Shown piece after piece: positions 11,136-26,200 of a stretch of DNA of 64,000 bases. The position numbers and the translations under genes were made by a program. Every line of letters starts with the position of its first letter. Within the stretch, counting starts at the first letter, position 1. The notes beneath the pieces were generated by a model. That model saw nothing but the letters and a program-made list of their open reading frames with translations, made no database searches and had not been told where the DNA came from. The stretch is from contig JALMLS010000525.1 of assembly GCA_038496445.1 (NCBI GenBank), positions 186,001 through 250,000 of the forward strand. The letters run 5' to 3'. The DNA is from Trichosphaerium sp. ATCC 40318. Lineage: Eukaryota; Discosea; Flabellinia; Trichosidae.

Positions 11136-12464
11136 ATGTCACTAAAGGAGTCACGTACAATTAAAGTCCCTGCAGAGAAGTACCAGATAGACACAATCAT
11201 TACAGCATGCCCTCAAATGAAATCATTAGCGATACGTGCGCTAAAGTATGAGGACTTAGAAGCTCGCACACGGTAAACGGTTTTTTTTACCTCCAACTTT
11301 ATTTCTTACACTCCACAAGCGTGGGAGAGATTCGCTGGAAGCAATTCGAAGATGGAATGCCAAATTTAATGATAAAAGAGATTTCTGAAATACAAGGAAG
11401 AGATTGCGTTTTTATTGCTGACTTCTTGGGTACAATCAAACTAATTAGGCCTTGGTACTCACTGAGTTAAATTTAGATCCAAAAGAAATGTTTGAACAGC
11501 TCTCGGGTACGTTAACTGGAAATTATCGTTGATTTATTAACTCAATATAGTTATATACGCGCTTCCGCGATACTTTGTGAGGTCTTTAACAATTATTCTT
11601 CCATATTTTCCAACTGGTACTATGGAGCGCGTAGATGAGGAAGGGCAGATTGCAACGGCTTACACCTTAGCAACCATGCTCTCTGCAACACCTCTCTCAA
11701 TAATGGGACCTGCACGCCTTGTCATTTTTGACATTCACGCCTTGCAAGTACGTACTACGCGTTTGTAAAGGCACTTGTTGACACTATTTTTAGAATCGCT
11801 TTTATTTCGGCAGCCAAATCATCCCTCTGCTTCAGACTGCCATTCCTTTGTTCAAAGAGGCCTTAAAAGCCAACCACAAAGGAGAAGATATTGCAATCGC
11901 ATTCCCAGATGAGGGTGCAAGTAAGAGATTCGGCAAGGTGCGTTGCGTTCTAACTTGGAAACGCAGTATAATTGGTTTAAAACAGCAAATCTTTATCCCT
12001 TTCTTTACATTATTTTAACTTGCTTTCAACCAGATGTTTAAGAAGTGGGATAACATCATCTGCACCAAAGTGAGAGAAGGTGACAAGCGTATTGTATGCG
12101 TAAAGGAAGGTAATGTTGCTGGCAAGTCTGTGTTTATTGTAGACGATTTGGTAAAGACTGGTGGAACACTACTTCAGTGCAAAGGTGCTCTATTAAAACA
12201 AGGGGCCAAGTCTGTGTCTGCCTTTGTCACACACCCTGTCTTTCCTCAAGGTACATCATTTGCTGTGTGGCAACACGTCTAATAGACCTCGTAGATTCAT
12301 GGAAACGGTTTACAAGCGAGAAGGAGAATCCTTTCAAACACTTTTACGTTACAGATTCTTGTCCTACTGTGTCCAGTGTCCTTGCTGGCAAAAAGCCTTT
12401 TACCGTACTCTCGTTAGAGACTTTGATTGCGAATGTTATTTCTACATACACCACTGGTATCTAA
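11136..12464 (+). CDS. PRS: Ribose-phosphate pyrophosphokinase, class II (plant-like)
   Basis: The enzyme makes PRPP from ribose 5-phosphate and ATP, the precursor for purines, pyrimidines, histidine and NAD. Exons read [111 protein letters not shown] and the PRPP loop [14 protein letters not shown], then a last exon ending TYTTGI. The FPTGTMER and FDIHALQ motifs and the shortened PRPP-loop context match the class II enzymes known from plants and trypanosomatids, not the allosteric class I enzymes usual in fungi and animals. Six or more introns interrupt it. It converges with the SAICAR synthetase gene, and the two ends are 106 bp apart. Confidence 0.88.
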
Positions 12465-12570
12465 TTTCAATGCTGTTAAATAGCTTATACATAGAGCTCA
12501 ATTGTATAAATTGCAATAAAGACAACAACGCATTCAAATGTCAAAACAAAAGGTGTTTTTTTAGCACTAA

Positions 12571-13931
12571 CTACATGTTGGCGTGTTTGCTTGATAGGTA
12601 GTCTTTTACGTTTGAGAGTATTCGCGCTTGAGTTGAGGCTTGTGTTGGGAATGAAAATTTTTTTCCTGTGATGCGTTCGTAGAGCTCAATGTACCGTGAA
12701 GACAACTCAGCCTTGTGTAATGTTAGAATATTGTTTGTAGTGCTATTGTACCTTTAGATGGTTGGGACATGGTGGAATAGTCTTGTCTTTGTAAGGATCG
12801 CAATTCTGTTTGTACCACCGTCTGATGATGTCCTTGTCGATATTCTCTGGATACAACCCATTTTCAAAGCGCTCTTCGTACGTCGAAGCGATCCAGTATC
12901 TAGAGCTATCTGGGGTGTGCATTTCATCAATGAGCATAATTGTTCCTTTTTTGTGACGTGTGAGAAGTGTACACTTTGTAAAGTTCATGGTTACCTGATG
13001 AGTCAACACCAAATTCATATTTAGTGTCTACCAGTAATAGACCTTGTTCCAAAGCACGTTTTTGGCCAAATGCGAATATTTCAAGTGCCTTCTTGCTGCA
13101 GTAGTCCCATTGCTCTTTTGTCATCCATCCCTGCGTGTTGTTAGCAAAAGATTGAAAGTACTATTATTGCAGTACTTCTGATATGATATGAGCTGGGTCT
13201 ATAAGACGGTCGTGGTCATCTTCCTTGGTTGTGGGTGTCACAATATTGGCATCAAGTCTTTGGTTCTCTATGAGGCCTTCTGGTAATTTGTGTCCACAGT
13301 AGTCACGAACGCCTTTTAGTAATCAACATGTTAGCATTATCTACTTGTGTACTCAGGTGACTTTGTACCTTTTGAGTAATTGACCCACATGGATGTCTGT
13401 GTAGTGCCTGTTATGAAGCCGCGGACAACCATCTCTATCGGCAAAACTTTACATTTTTTGCAAACAACGACGTTCTAAAGGTTAAAGTCAGTCTATCGAG
13501 TGATAAGGAGTACGCACTGGATCAGGATGGGCTATGATGTGGTTTGGTACAATTGCACGTGTCTGATCGAACCACCACTTGCTCACTTGTGTTAACACTT
13601 GTCCTGTATTGGAGAGATTGTCATGAATGCGTCCAAACAACGTCAAATGCGTATTTTTTAAATAAACTCAAAGTACTGTTGCGCTGCGTACCTTTGAATG
13701 GTATGTTGGCGAGAATTCTGTCAAAACCGCTTACACGATCGCTACATACGAGAATGGTCTCCTTTTCCGTAAAATAAACATCACGAACCTTTCCCTGTAT
13801 ATTTTGATTAATAACAGAGCGAATTGTGGTAAAGACACACTACTTTCCTGTTTACGCGTTCCAATACGCAAATCTGTTGTATCCAGTACGTTATTGCCCT
13901 CTACAGCGGCATTTATTTTATCTTTGTACAT
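12571..13931 (-). CDS. ADE1: SAICAR synthetase (purine biosynthesis)
   Basis: The enzyme joins CAIR and aspartate using ATP in de novo purine synthesis. Recognisable pieces in order: TTDLRIGTRKQE, KVRDVYFTEKETILVCSDRV, SGFDRILANIPFK, VVRGFITGTTQTSMW, YCGHKLPEGL, VTPTTKEDDHD, the DTKYEFGVDSSGN motif, IDEMHTPDSSRYW and NIDKDIIRRWYKQ. The last exon is AELSSRYIELYERITGKKF with stop at 12571-12573. It looks like a single-domain yeast Ade1/plant-type enzyme, not an animal PAICS fusion, because no AIR carboxylase domain follows. I chose the ATG ending at 13931; an in-frame upstream ATG at 13976 would add about 15 residues. Confidence 0.88.
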
Positions 13932-14259
13932 TCTTATGTCGTTCCTGTCAACCACACCGAAAGAATTGTAAAACAAGGAAAAAAGTCAACGTAAAACCAA
14001 ATGTCAAAAAATTTTGCTATTATGTACGACCGTGTGAGGTTAAGCAGATCTTAAAGCGTAGCTCTCAGCTACAAGTTTGTGGTAACATGTCAAAATAGCA
14101 GTTTTATGGTCCTTATTAAAATTGTGCGGGAAAACCTGTTAAGTCAGTACATCGAACAGGCAAAATATCATTCCGTTATATCTCGTACTCTCAAGGTGTT
14201 CGTTGTAACACATGGAGTGCTTGTTGTGGAATTGTAGATTTTAGCCACGAGGTTTAAGA
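13932..14259. other. Divergent promoter region, SAICAR synthetase / VPS13
   Basis: About 330 bp lie between two divergent 5' ends. I see no coding exon that can be supported. An intron in a 5' untranslated region of the SAICAR synthetase gene is possible. Confidence 0.4.
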
Positions 14260-17200
14260 ATGGAACGTATTGCATCTTATTTCCTCACCAAGTACCTTGG
14301 CGAGTATGTAGAAGGTACTAGTTGTTGCTAGCTCTCAGTATTTACTCTTTTCAGGACTAAATGCGTCAAACCTAAACCTCAAGCTTACTACTGGGCGTGT
14401 GACGCTCAAGAACCTTCAGTTAAAGCAGTCTGCTCTTGATCAGTTAAACCTACCTGTTACAGTTAAAAAAGGTACTTGTACCTGTTTACGTTGCGTATTA
14501 ACGATGTCAAAAGGGTTTATTGGGTCGCTGTCTTTGGAGGTGCCATGGCGTTCACTCGATACAAAGCCTACAATTGCCAGAGTACACGATCTTCATATCA
14601 TCGCTTCTCCTAGAAAGCCTGTGCGTAAATAAGGCGAGCCGTGTGCACGTGATGTCACACGTTTATTTTTTTGTGTTTATCTTTCACACGTACTTAAAAC
14701 TGTTTGGTTGTAGGGTACACAGGAGGATGAGACGCGTCGTGCTGCACAAACGAAGAAAAAACAATTGCAATTGGCAGAGATGCTTGGTTATGATAGGCCC
14801 GAGGTAGAGGAGAATAAGACAAAGAGTGACGATGGTTTCTTGGATCAATTAACTGCAAAGATTGTGGATAATCTTCAAATATTTATAGATACAGTCCACA
14901 TTCGCTTTGAGGTAAGACTTGTTCTTTTCTTGCACTGATTCGACAAGGACGAATTATCTGATACAGAACCTTTCAGTTTTGGTATTACATTGGAGCGCTT
15001 GCATGTTGAGTCTGCCAATGCAGATTGGAAGCCTGCTCTCCTTAAAGTTGGACAAAAACAAATTCTGAAGGTGGAGCACAATTTTGCAGTTGTTCCATTT
15101 CGTTAATGAAAACATAGTTGGTTTCTATGGAGAATTTGGCTGTTTACGCAAATACAGCTGGCGTTAAATTCGTTGACTTGACTGATCAGCAGAGAATGAG
15201 GGCTGAAATGACTGCTTTGGTAACACTTGCATCGTATACTTCTTACATTAACTCACCGTTAAGATATACACCAAGACCAATATACCAAAGGTATCATATG
15301 TAATCAAACCGATTAGCATTGAACTAAAAGCACGTGTTGACAAAGAGCGTGACTTATCAAGGTACTTCAATCTAAGTACTTTGTTAGTGACATATCATAG
15401 GGCTCGTGTTGAAGTTGATTGCACAGTAACCCGTCTTTCAGTTCACTTAACTGACGTGAGTACAACTGCTGAAAAATATTTTGCTAATAGTGCTCTATTT
15501 AGAAACAATACCATCGCGTAATAGCCCTACTAGATTTCTTTACAGCCTATGTCAAATCCCTCAAGTACTTTAAATATAGACCGTGTGTAGTGTGTAGACC
15601 TACTGCACGTCCGGATTTGTGGTGGAAATTCGCAATTGATTCAGTGTTACACAATATTAAGCGCACAGCAAAAGCGTGTACTTGGGAAGGCATTAAGAAG
15701 AGGAAAACTGATAGACTTTCTTATATTTCGCTATACACTAAGAAGGTACAGGGCAGTATTGGTGGCAGCGATAAAAAGCTGCTGCATAGCCTTGAAGCAG
15801 AGTATGGCTATGAAGATTTAGTCTTGTGGCGCAAATTGGTTCGTTCTATACTTGACAGCAAGACAATATTGACGCAAACCTAAAGGCTAATGCGAGCATC
15901 TTAAGAAGTAAAAAGCAAAAAAGCGGAGGCTACCTATCATGGTTCTTTTCTAAGTCTGATACACCGGAAAAAGTAATCTGCTAAGTACTCAAGAAATGAG
16001 ACTAACGCCATTACAGAGCGAAAAATGGAGCGAATCCGTTTGGAAGGAAATTCATAGGGTAGCAGGATACAACCTGGACTCATCTGATAAGCAAATTAAA
16101 GTCCCTGAAGACGTACGTGTTTGACTGTTTTTAGTGGATGCGCTGACATTGGATGAAGTACGTACAATACAAGATAAATATCATTATCAATCGCATGGCT
16201 ATACATATTCGAGAGAACACGAAAACGCAAATAGTAGAGTTAGAGGCTGAAGACATGGTGATTGGATTGCAGGCCAGAGTCAATGGTCTACATGTAAGGC
16301 TCAAAAATAATTTAGAATTGTTTTTTGTTAACTTCAGCACTTATAGGCTACAACGAAATTGCGAACTGTGGCAGCCTACGATTTCTACACCCTCGGTAAA
16401 AAGATCATTATGGCTGCAGACAAATCATCGACAACTGCTAACATCTTAGACTTGGAGTTTGACATCAATCCGATTGAGCAGAAGGAGGTCTTTGTTATGA
16501 TAAAGGTTACTTTTTCTACAAATCTATTTCCTGTTATTACTAACCAATATGCAGGGTACAGCACTGCCCATCCACGCCACATTCTCTCGCCCAGTCTTAG
16601 AACGTTGTATAGAGTTCTTTAAGGTGACATCCACGTGGCTAGTAGATGTTCAAACAGCTGCACAAAATCAATATGATGCTCTTCTGAAACGCGCTGAGAC
16701 TCAGCTTAAGTATGCCTTCACGAAAAAGAAACAAATTTTACTGGACGTGCAAGTACAAGCACCTACAATTGGCATCCCTAGAAGCCACGATGGTATCCAC
16801 TACCCAGCGATGATCTTTGATCTTGGTAGTTTGTCAATTCAAACTGATTTAAACGCGGTACCCAAATGTCTTGATAGTTAATCTATTTTTCTACTAACAC
16901 TGGTGACAAGGCTCTTGGCTCAGTTGTATTTGACGGAGTTGATCCAACGATATCTCAGGACTATTTTTATGAAACGTTCAATATTGACTTGAAGGGCATT
17001 CGCGTACTTATAAAATATCCGTACCGTGTCCTTTGTTAATCAGTGGATTAGATGGCAGCTTTGAACGAGTACAATGTTGACGATTGGATTGCTGAAAAGA
17101 AAAAATCCTCTGTCGCCAGTTGTGATTATGTGATTAGAGACTTCTGCATTAAAGGACAAGCCAAATTTTGCCGAGTACCAAACAATGAGTTGGCCAGGTT

Positions 17201-20200
17201 AATGTACGTTCATATCGACAATTCACACTCTAATTGTAATCTTAAGAATGCACGTGACGTTGCCGTCCCTAACTCTAGAAGTGAGCAAGAATAAGGTTAA
17301 CAGAGTATTGCAGATATTAGAAAAAGTTTTTGAGGGTGACTTGTTAAGGGTACACACTACCTTTTTGGCAAGCGTTTACTTACAACATACAGGCTGGAAA
17401 GGCAGACCAATTTCGCTCCACGTTTGGAACTTTAGCCTCAGTTACTGCAGATAAGCACTCGATTGTAAAGTATTTAGTTTCTGCGGATTTGAACATAAAA
17501 AAAGTAACAGTAAATATGAGTGATTTAGTTGGGGGTAAAGAAATACCGCTTCTTTCAGTACGTTCTATCAAATCTACCCAGGAACTTACACCAAATAAGA
17601 TCCAACTCAAAGGATTGCAACTCAAGTCGCAAATCTACAATGAGAAGACCTCTGCGCTCATAAAGTTACAAGATCTGATGGTTATTGACATCTCTGGAAA
17701 GAGAAAGACTAACACTCAAAATTACATTCTGACGTCACTAACAGACAAGATTGACTTGATAACCATCAAATATGACCTAGTGTCACAGGTAAATAACACC
17801 ATTTTAAGGCGTATTGAGCGATACTAAAAAAAGTAGGTGTCAGCAGAGTGGGAAGGTTGCCATAACAGTGTCAATGTGTACGGCTCAATTGATGCACCTG
17901 AGTATGTTTAATCCGACTTAGAGATTTTAATGGACTAGATGTTTATGCACACAGACCAACCATAATTGCTGCGGCTCACTTCATTAGAGGCATGCTAGAA
18001 GAAGTAAATAACTCGTTCCTTGGAGAGTACGGATGTGAGTGTTGGCATGTTGTTAATGTAAGCTTAGAAAGAAGGAGGCAGATGATCAAAGTACACTCGT
18101 CAAACCACAGGCTAAAAAAAGCAGTGGCACTAGAACTCTACTAAATGTTCGCTTTATCATATTGCGTTACCACTGACATATGAACAGGTTGTTGTCAAGG
18201 TCGACAATGTTCGAGGTTACCTTATATCAAATGAGAAACAATTCTTGTCCCTAGAAATCACCGAAGGATTTGTGGATGTAACTGTCCTCTCCAACGATAC
18301 ATTCAGCATTATTGGGCGCTTGGGATCTGTTACAGCGATTGACCACAATAATAACGTTTGGTACGCTTTTGCCTATTTGTTTACTACTCTAGCTCACATA
18401 CATTTGAAGGTCTGATCTCATACGCATAAAACGTGATGTTGTAACTTTTCAGCTTCAGACGTTCAACAAGGAAAATGACTATCCAGGCCATGACATGCTG
18501 GTTAAAGGTCAGATTGGGAAGATAAAAGTCGTCTTATTGATGCCAGTTATTCGAGAGCTCATTGAGTTCACGAAGCCTTTGCTCATCATACGTAGGAACA
18601 TGTTGTCGGTGTACTAGCCTTGGCGTAACACTTTTTGTAGGAGATATTTTTGACTATGCCCGAAAAGAAGTCAAAGACCCTGCTTTGCGGCTGGACACTC
18701 TGAATGAACTTAAACGTTGGTGCACTATTGCATCGCATGGCCTAACAGCATGTAGGTGTGAGGATTGAATTCTCAGCGAAACATCCTCGTATTTTAATAC
18801 CTTCATCGTTCACGTGCAGAGAATACCTACTGGCGGATCTTGGTAATATTGTTTTGAATAGTGATGTCCAAGTTAGTAGTTTGCTCACCTTATTCCCTGC
18901 TTTTTTTCTAATGATGGCATAGGCGACGTCGGGCAAGAGCACAGACGTGTTAGTACAAGAAATAGACGTAAACGTGGAATCATTAAAACTGTCCACCCGT
19001 GTAGACGCCGACTATGACAACAAGAAAGAGCTCGCTAAAACCAATTTGTCAGTCAAAGTGGCTGTTCCTCTAGAAGGCAATGAGGCACATGCGCTCTGTG
19101 ACCTTGATGTACTCCTATTCGCACTTATTCGCGTTATACTGATAAAGTTAGATACGTCTTATCAGTGAATCGATCAATTTTGCTATCGATAGGGTCCAAA
19201 TAGAGCTCATCTTACAAGTACTATGCAATAATCTCGCTGGTTCTCCTAGATCAGAATCACGTACGCCAATTTTGAAGGTTGCCTAGCTAATGTGAATCAA
19301 TGGTAGAGGAGAGCACATTGTTAGTACGATATCCAAGCCTTGTTACTCCCGATGACAAAGCGCCTCCTGTTTCTGAAAACATAGGCAAGCCTTGGACAAC
19401 GCTTGGTTTAGAAGTCGCAATCCCTAGCGTTACAGTGTTGTTCCATGATGATCCTTGGTTACTGGAAAGCGAAGTGTACACCATCGCAAATTAAAAAGTT
19501 TAACGCTCACCTCTGTTATAGGTATTCGCAGAATCTACAATGCTCCTTGAACTCCCTTCACGTATCGGTTATCAATAAATCAGATACTTCCTTCAAAGTA
19601 GGAGTAGATTTGGAATCCATTTGTATACAAAGTGCCTCTAATACGAGTAACCTGGATCAGATGCATATATTGAACGTGCGTGTGTTGCTTGTAATTCCTG
19701 GAGTAACGATACATGTAGGATGTATTCCAAAGCTCCCCAAACTCGAAAGACACGCTAACAGTTCGCATTACGTCAACAATTCAAGGTACTAGTCACGTGA
19801 TTGATTTTTTGTTGACAGTATGCTAGATATGGAAATAAAAGCAACACTGCTTGAACCAATTGTATTTGTTAATGCAGCCGTAGTATGCGCTATTAACGTA
19901 TGGCTCGTATCCCCAACACTATTTAACTATAATTAGCGCATTGTATTTCCACTTATTACCGAGAGACTACCACAGGCAGTGACTGAAGTTACAACCAAAT
20001 TGTATAGGCTCGCCAACAATGGTCAAGATCCACCACTTGTAGATAAGGCTACTGTTATTTCAGTCAGGTGCGGATTGATTGCCTTTTCACATATAGCTAA
20101 GCTGTGCATAGGGTAGTCAAACCAAGTTTAAGTGCATTAGATACACTTCTTCCAGTAAATAAGACTATGCTTGCGTCCGCAGTAAACATCGATAAAGTGG

Positions 20201-23200
20201 TTTTAAATGTGACAGCGGATCCTATAAAAAATAATTCGGTCATTAATCTCAATATAAAGGATACGTATCTCGCACGTGTTCGTTTGAACGAAACGGTAAT
20301 AAGGTTAATAGCCAATAAGTATCTAAAAAATGTGTTTAGTTCCAAATTCAGGATAAGACAGCTGTCTTTGATAAGTTCTCAGTGCAGTTCTCCTTAAACG
20401 CAGATATGGCTAAAAACCACCATAATATTGCACTGGATATAGGTCATCTCAATGGTATAATCGCGTACACGGTAAGTATTGCTAATTTCTATTGTAAATA
20501 ACTCTTGGCTAGGAGCTTATTGATATTTTGTATGCCTCACAGAGTTGGCTACCAGTGCTTGATTCATACATTCAAGATAACGACTCGAGTAGGCATATAA
20601 GTTAAAGAATCTCCATCTAATTACTTTGTACAGGTGACTTATCTGCTTCTTCGTCATCGTATGATACAAAGCCAACGGCTAGGTAATACTATTGCTGCAT
20701 AACGGTTTTTAACAATATTAGGCCTATTCCCGCACAGTTAGTCCTTGTCAAAGCATCATGTGCAGGCCTTTCCCTTGGTATTATCAATGATACATATGCT
20801 GTCAGTTTGCCGGTAGCTCGGATTAATATGACCACATTGAATTGTCACATCAACCAAGCTTCGGATCAGCCAACCAGAATAAAGGTGAAAAGTACTGTCT
20901 TGGTTTACCACTTACACGTATCAGTTATGGTTCCCCCATGATAAGCATAACGTTCCTGGAAACATTGCTATAGATGTCTACAATGGAGTTCAAGATGTTT
21001 GGGAACCTTGTATAGGTGCGTGAGGATGTCCCTGTCACTCAACACCAAGCTCACCTTATTCCATAGAACCTTGGTCTGTTCGAGCCACCATGCTCATTGG
21101 TGATACTACAACAGCAAATATAATGTACGCTACGTAACTAATTGGTTTACCTGACACATAGTAGTGCGAGCAAGTTGAACATGAACGTAAACAACGCGTT
21201 AATATGCACGATATTCGACTTTGAAACATTGTTCACTGAACAAACCAAAAAATTTGAAACAACGCCTAAAATGAGCAAGTTTGCAAGTGTGCAGGACAAG
21301 ATAAATGAAACAATATTACATCCGTATCACTTGAATAACTTGACTGATTACAACATAAAGTACTGGATCACTGGCCACAAAAAACATTCGCTCAAGCCAC
21401 AGAAACTCACACCAGTTAAATTATCGGATACTCGCTCTCTTGATACTGCCTTAGATAGACTCAACTTCGAAATAGCCGACAATGAATCTTTCAAAGCAAC
21501 GCTCAAAGTACGTATCAATGTGAAAGCAATCACTTTCTAATAAGTGTAGCACATTCCAGTGACTCGCGTTGGATCACAAGTATACCGTATAAGGTACCAT
21601 CTACTTTTATTCTTGTTCTGCATCTGATTTGTGGTCTTTTAAACAGGGGTAATATTAATCGATTGATATCTGTTGAAGTGTCCTACAATGGGAGTACAAA
21701 ACTGATCACTTTGCGCGGTGCATATGCCATTGCCAACTTGACAGCAAAGGACATTGACGTCCAAATTCGAAACGCCAACAAACTGAGTTTGTATAGCTGC
21801 ACTATCAAACCTGGTACTCGCCTCTCTGTCCCTCCAAAGATTTTAGAGAGCAACTTGTTTCTGGCTATTAAACCAAGCAATACTCCATTAGGTTGGAGTC
21901 AGTTATTACACTTAAGAAGTACGTTGGATAACGCAAAGTTAACAGTGTTCACAATATTATTAGGCAGCCCACGAACATACCTTAAGTGTGCGGATGCAGA
22001 CAACACAACATTGTGGTATTGCCTAGCCGATTCAATTGATAAGAATGATGTCAGCGTCAGCATTGAATTGCGTGTCCCATTACGCATATCTAATTTGCTG
22101 CATTCCCCAATCACTTATAAGGTACATTTCTCTACAGCCTCCTTTACCTTATTCGAAATCTAGGTAGTACGTCATTTGGGACCCAATGACGACATAACTG
22201 TCAGCCACGACATGATTTGTAATGGTGAGCATGCAGACGTAATGGCTTTGGAAGACAAGACTTTACGCATTGAGCTTACAGTTGCTGGTATTTAAACAAT
22301 GCTTAGAATGTGTACCGCCTTAATCGAACAATGTTATTAGGTTTCGAAAAATCTGAAACATTCAGTCCATTTGTGGATGTCCATCACCACATCTACAGCA
22401 GAGACACAAATGGAAATCCAATAGAATTTCGTGCACACGTGGAGTAAGTCCTTTACTTTTTCTGAACATTTCTAACAGTTGTAGTCGCTCAAAGAAACTT
22501 GTTACAGTAGTTATATTTGCAAAGTACTGGATAAACAACTTGACAGGGCTACGGCTACTCTTTAAAAAGCCGAAAAATGCACTCTCTGCTGGTCAAGGTA
22601 TTGTGTTATTATTGTTTACTAGTACTAACATATTAGACCATACCATAGAACAGATGAATCCGCTGAAAGGCGATCCACGTTTGTGGTAGAGAACAAAAGA
22701 TGTCGTGTTATTGTTGATAACATGTGATAGGTATGAGAAAGACAAGACTCAATTGAGGCTTTCGCGCAATAGCGATCAGAGTGGTTCTTCACTTCGTGTT
22801 GGTAGTTTTATGATTAAAAGAGGTCCTTCATTGGCAAACAAAATAGAGTATGTACACCAGACACCCTCACCATTGAAACAGCATAACATGTATTAGGTTA
22901 TTGTCAAGTGGAGACCTTGCTAGACAATGGAAATACCATAGTTCCCGAAGAATATCGCTCAAAATTGAAACGTCAAGCTGGTCTAAAGTACGTACTTTAC
23001 CAGAGCTACCTAGCTCACATAAAGACAGGAATGCGTGATATCAAGACGTGGTGAGCATGTGGTATCAATGGTTGATACTTCAGGTCAATCGTTTGAAGTT
23101 GTTGTGTCGTCCTGGCCAGCACCTGGTCGATTCTGGAGAACAACGTTAGTTCGCATAACACCAAGGAACATTCTGGTAAACCAGACAAAAACTCCTCTTG

Positions 23201-26200
23201 CATACAAGCAACGAGGTGGTAAGGCATTTTTGCTTGAAAAGAACTCTGTTCTACCTTTTCATTGGATGAATGCATCAGATGATTCCAAGGCCTTGCTGGT
23301 AAAACGTGACGATGATAGCGGGGGATGGTACTAATTCAAAAACAGCTGTACTGAAACTAAGTACTGATGATTTAGGTCAACGCCAATTAACCCTGTCATC
23401 ACTGGGGAGTTTCAAACAAGACTGAAGCTTAACGATCCGAACGCAGATCCAGGATTCGAACTCATCAACTTTCGCATAAAGCTTGCAAATGCAACTACCT
23501 ATGTCATATTTACAGAAAGAGCAGACGACATACCAACCACTTTTGAAATCGACAATATGACCAAACACAAATTCACACTCATTCAACAAGGAACTGATGA
23601 ACAGCATTTTGTGGATAGCAACAGCAAAGGTGCGCGTCTCTTTGGTTGGACATTTTCCTTACTGTGTACCAATAGTACCCTTCTTCTTGAACGATCCACA
23701 AACACCTGACCCCATTGTAAGTTCAAACTTCTTTGTGTTTCGAAACAAGCTAACTTTGCTAGCTGGCGATTTACGTTGGCCGGGACCTTACTAATAAGCC
23801 AAAAAAAATATCGTTTCAGAAGATTAAGTGAGTATTATCAGTTTTCCTCAACAACACTAACAATGGGGCACTAAGGATACATAAACCTTATAAAATTGGT
23901 AACAGTGCTGTGGTATTCGAAGTATCGCTATCACATGGAGCACGGAGGCTTCATATACGTAACAAAGAGAGCTTGTCACAATCACAACTGGTTCCTAAAC
24001 ACAAGGCACAAAGTAGCGACAGAACATGGATTTTATACTAACGACAACGCACAGCTTCTGTCAGTTGAAGTAAATTTTTCGAGGATTGGGATATCAGTGA
24101 TGAATAGCACACCACGAGAGATTGTGTACGTACTCATAGAAAATACAGATGTGACGTACTACACCACGGACACCACTGCCAACTTTGAATTGCGTGTGAA
24201 GAGCATGCAAGCTGACAACCAACTGTACAATACGCCATATCCCGTAGTGTTGTTCTCCAGACCACCAAAGGATAAGCCGTTCATTCACTTTGTTCTTTGC
24301 CAGAAAACGAGCATCACTTCACTGCAGTACTACGAATACTGCGCTTTCATCATGCAAAAGATGGACTTGCAAGTGGATAGAGCATTTGCTACCTATTTCC
24401 TGGATCACTTGGCATTCTTGTTTGATGAGCTCGAAAAGAGACATGGTGCAGACTTGGAAAGCAAATTATTGACACAACATGAGGTAAACATAAGATGAGG
24501 CACCTCGATAAACTAACAACTCGGTTTTCTTTCTAGGATATTATCAGCATCACGTCTGCTGAAATCAACAAAACTGACTCGACATTGTTGTATTTAGAAC
24601 TCTTACACTTTAATCCAATACAGTTTTACCTTACCTTTGCACCTGCCACTGTAGACAAAATGGCATTGTATCCTTCTTCATTCTTTCTAATGGATCCCAA
24701 TTTTCTTTGACATACAATCTAGCAACCCTCGATTGACTAGATACCTCAGTATACTAAAGCGTGTACCAACTAGAATAGATAGAGCCCCAATCTCGTTGAA
24801 TGCATTGATGCTCCAACACCCTTTAGCAAATCCTGCTGATTTGACTTTGCAACTTGTAAATCATTACGTCAGAGCACTTGTCGGACAGGTAAAACGACAA
24901 CAGTTCAAGTGTTTGCGCTAATAGCTTCGGTTAATATAGTGGTACAAAATAGTTGGGAGCGTATCATACATAGGAAATCCTGTGGGACTGGTACACCATT
25001 ATGGCACTGGATTCAAGGAATTCTTTCATGACCCAGCCAAGGCACACTCAACAAGTAATACTGAGTTATCATCTTACAGCCTACTGTTAGGGCATAGTGG
25101 TCAGCCCAAAAGAGTTTGCAAAAGGAGTCGGAACTGGAACAATATCACTCTCTAAGCACGTGGTGTATGGCACTTTGGATACACTCTCCAAATTTTCAGA
25201 AACCCTTGGAGATCTAGGTACATCCTACCAAACCTTTTTTTGACGTAAGGGCGTCAGCATCTGACAATAAATACGTAGGAGGGCTAGTGAGTATGGATAG
25301 AGAATACCAAGAAAAGCGTAACCTGAACAGACACAAACAAGCCAGAAACGCGGGTGAAGGTATTGTTTATGGAGCACGTGATCTTGGTAAAGGTGTCATG
25401 CAAGGTGTCACTGGTATTGTGGTACGCACATTCACCGAAACGGCGATTAACAAACTGTAGTCACAACCTATTAAAGGCTACAAAAAATCGGGAGGAAAGG
25501 GTTTATTGAAAGGCATTGGCCTCGGTATAATAGGGTACGTATATTTAACTACTTACAAATTATTGATTTCCATGTAGACTCCCTCTCAAACCTCTCGTTG
25601 GCGTTGCGGATCTTGCAACTCGCGTACAAGAGGCATGGTTATAACGTTTTTGAGTAATCTAACTTACATCAGGGCGTGAAAAACAATGTGACTAGCTCGG
25701 AGTACTCGCACACAAAGAGAAAAAGACTACCTCGATTCTTTGGCGTTACCAAAGCTTTAGAGGTATACAATACAGAAAAGGGAAATAGCATCTCAACATG
25801 TACCTGTTTAGGTGTATGATGAAGAAAAAGCCGAGGGCCAATACTTGCTTTCTAGAACAGACAATGGAAAACATGCCAGGTAAGGCTTGTGAGTAATTTG
25901 ATACTAACTACATTGTTGTAGAGAAACTTACCTGTTTCACAACTTGCTAAATATTAAACAAACGCAATGCTTGCTTGCTAGCACAACGCACATTATGCTA
26001 ATTCAAAAAGCAGTGGCTGGTAATATAGCCACACTCGATATCGAATTCAGGAAGGAGTGGCGTTCAGAATGGTGCTTTCCAATACGATGTACGTGATATC
26101 TCGACTAAAGACAAGCTGCAACAACTATATACAAGTGCTAACAGAGGCCGTTTGTAGCACTCGCTCGCGAACTAGTATTGAACACAAACGACTTATCCAT

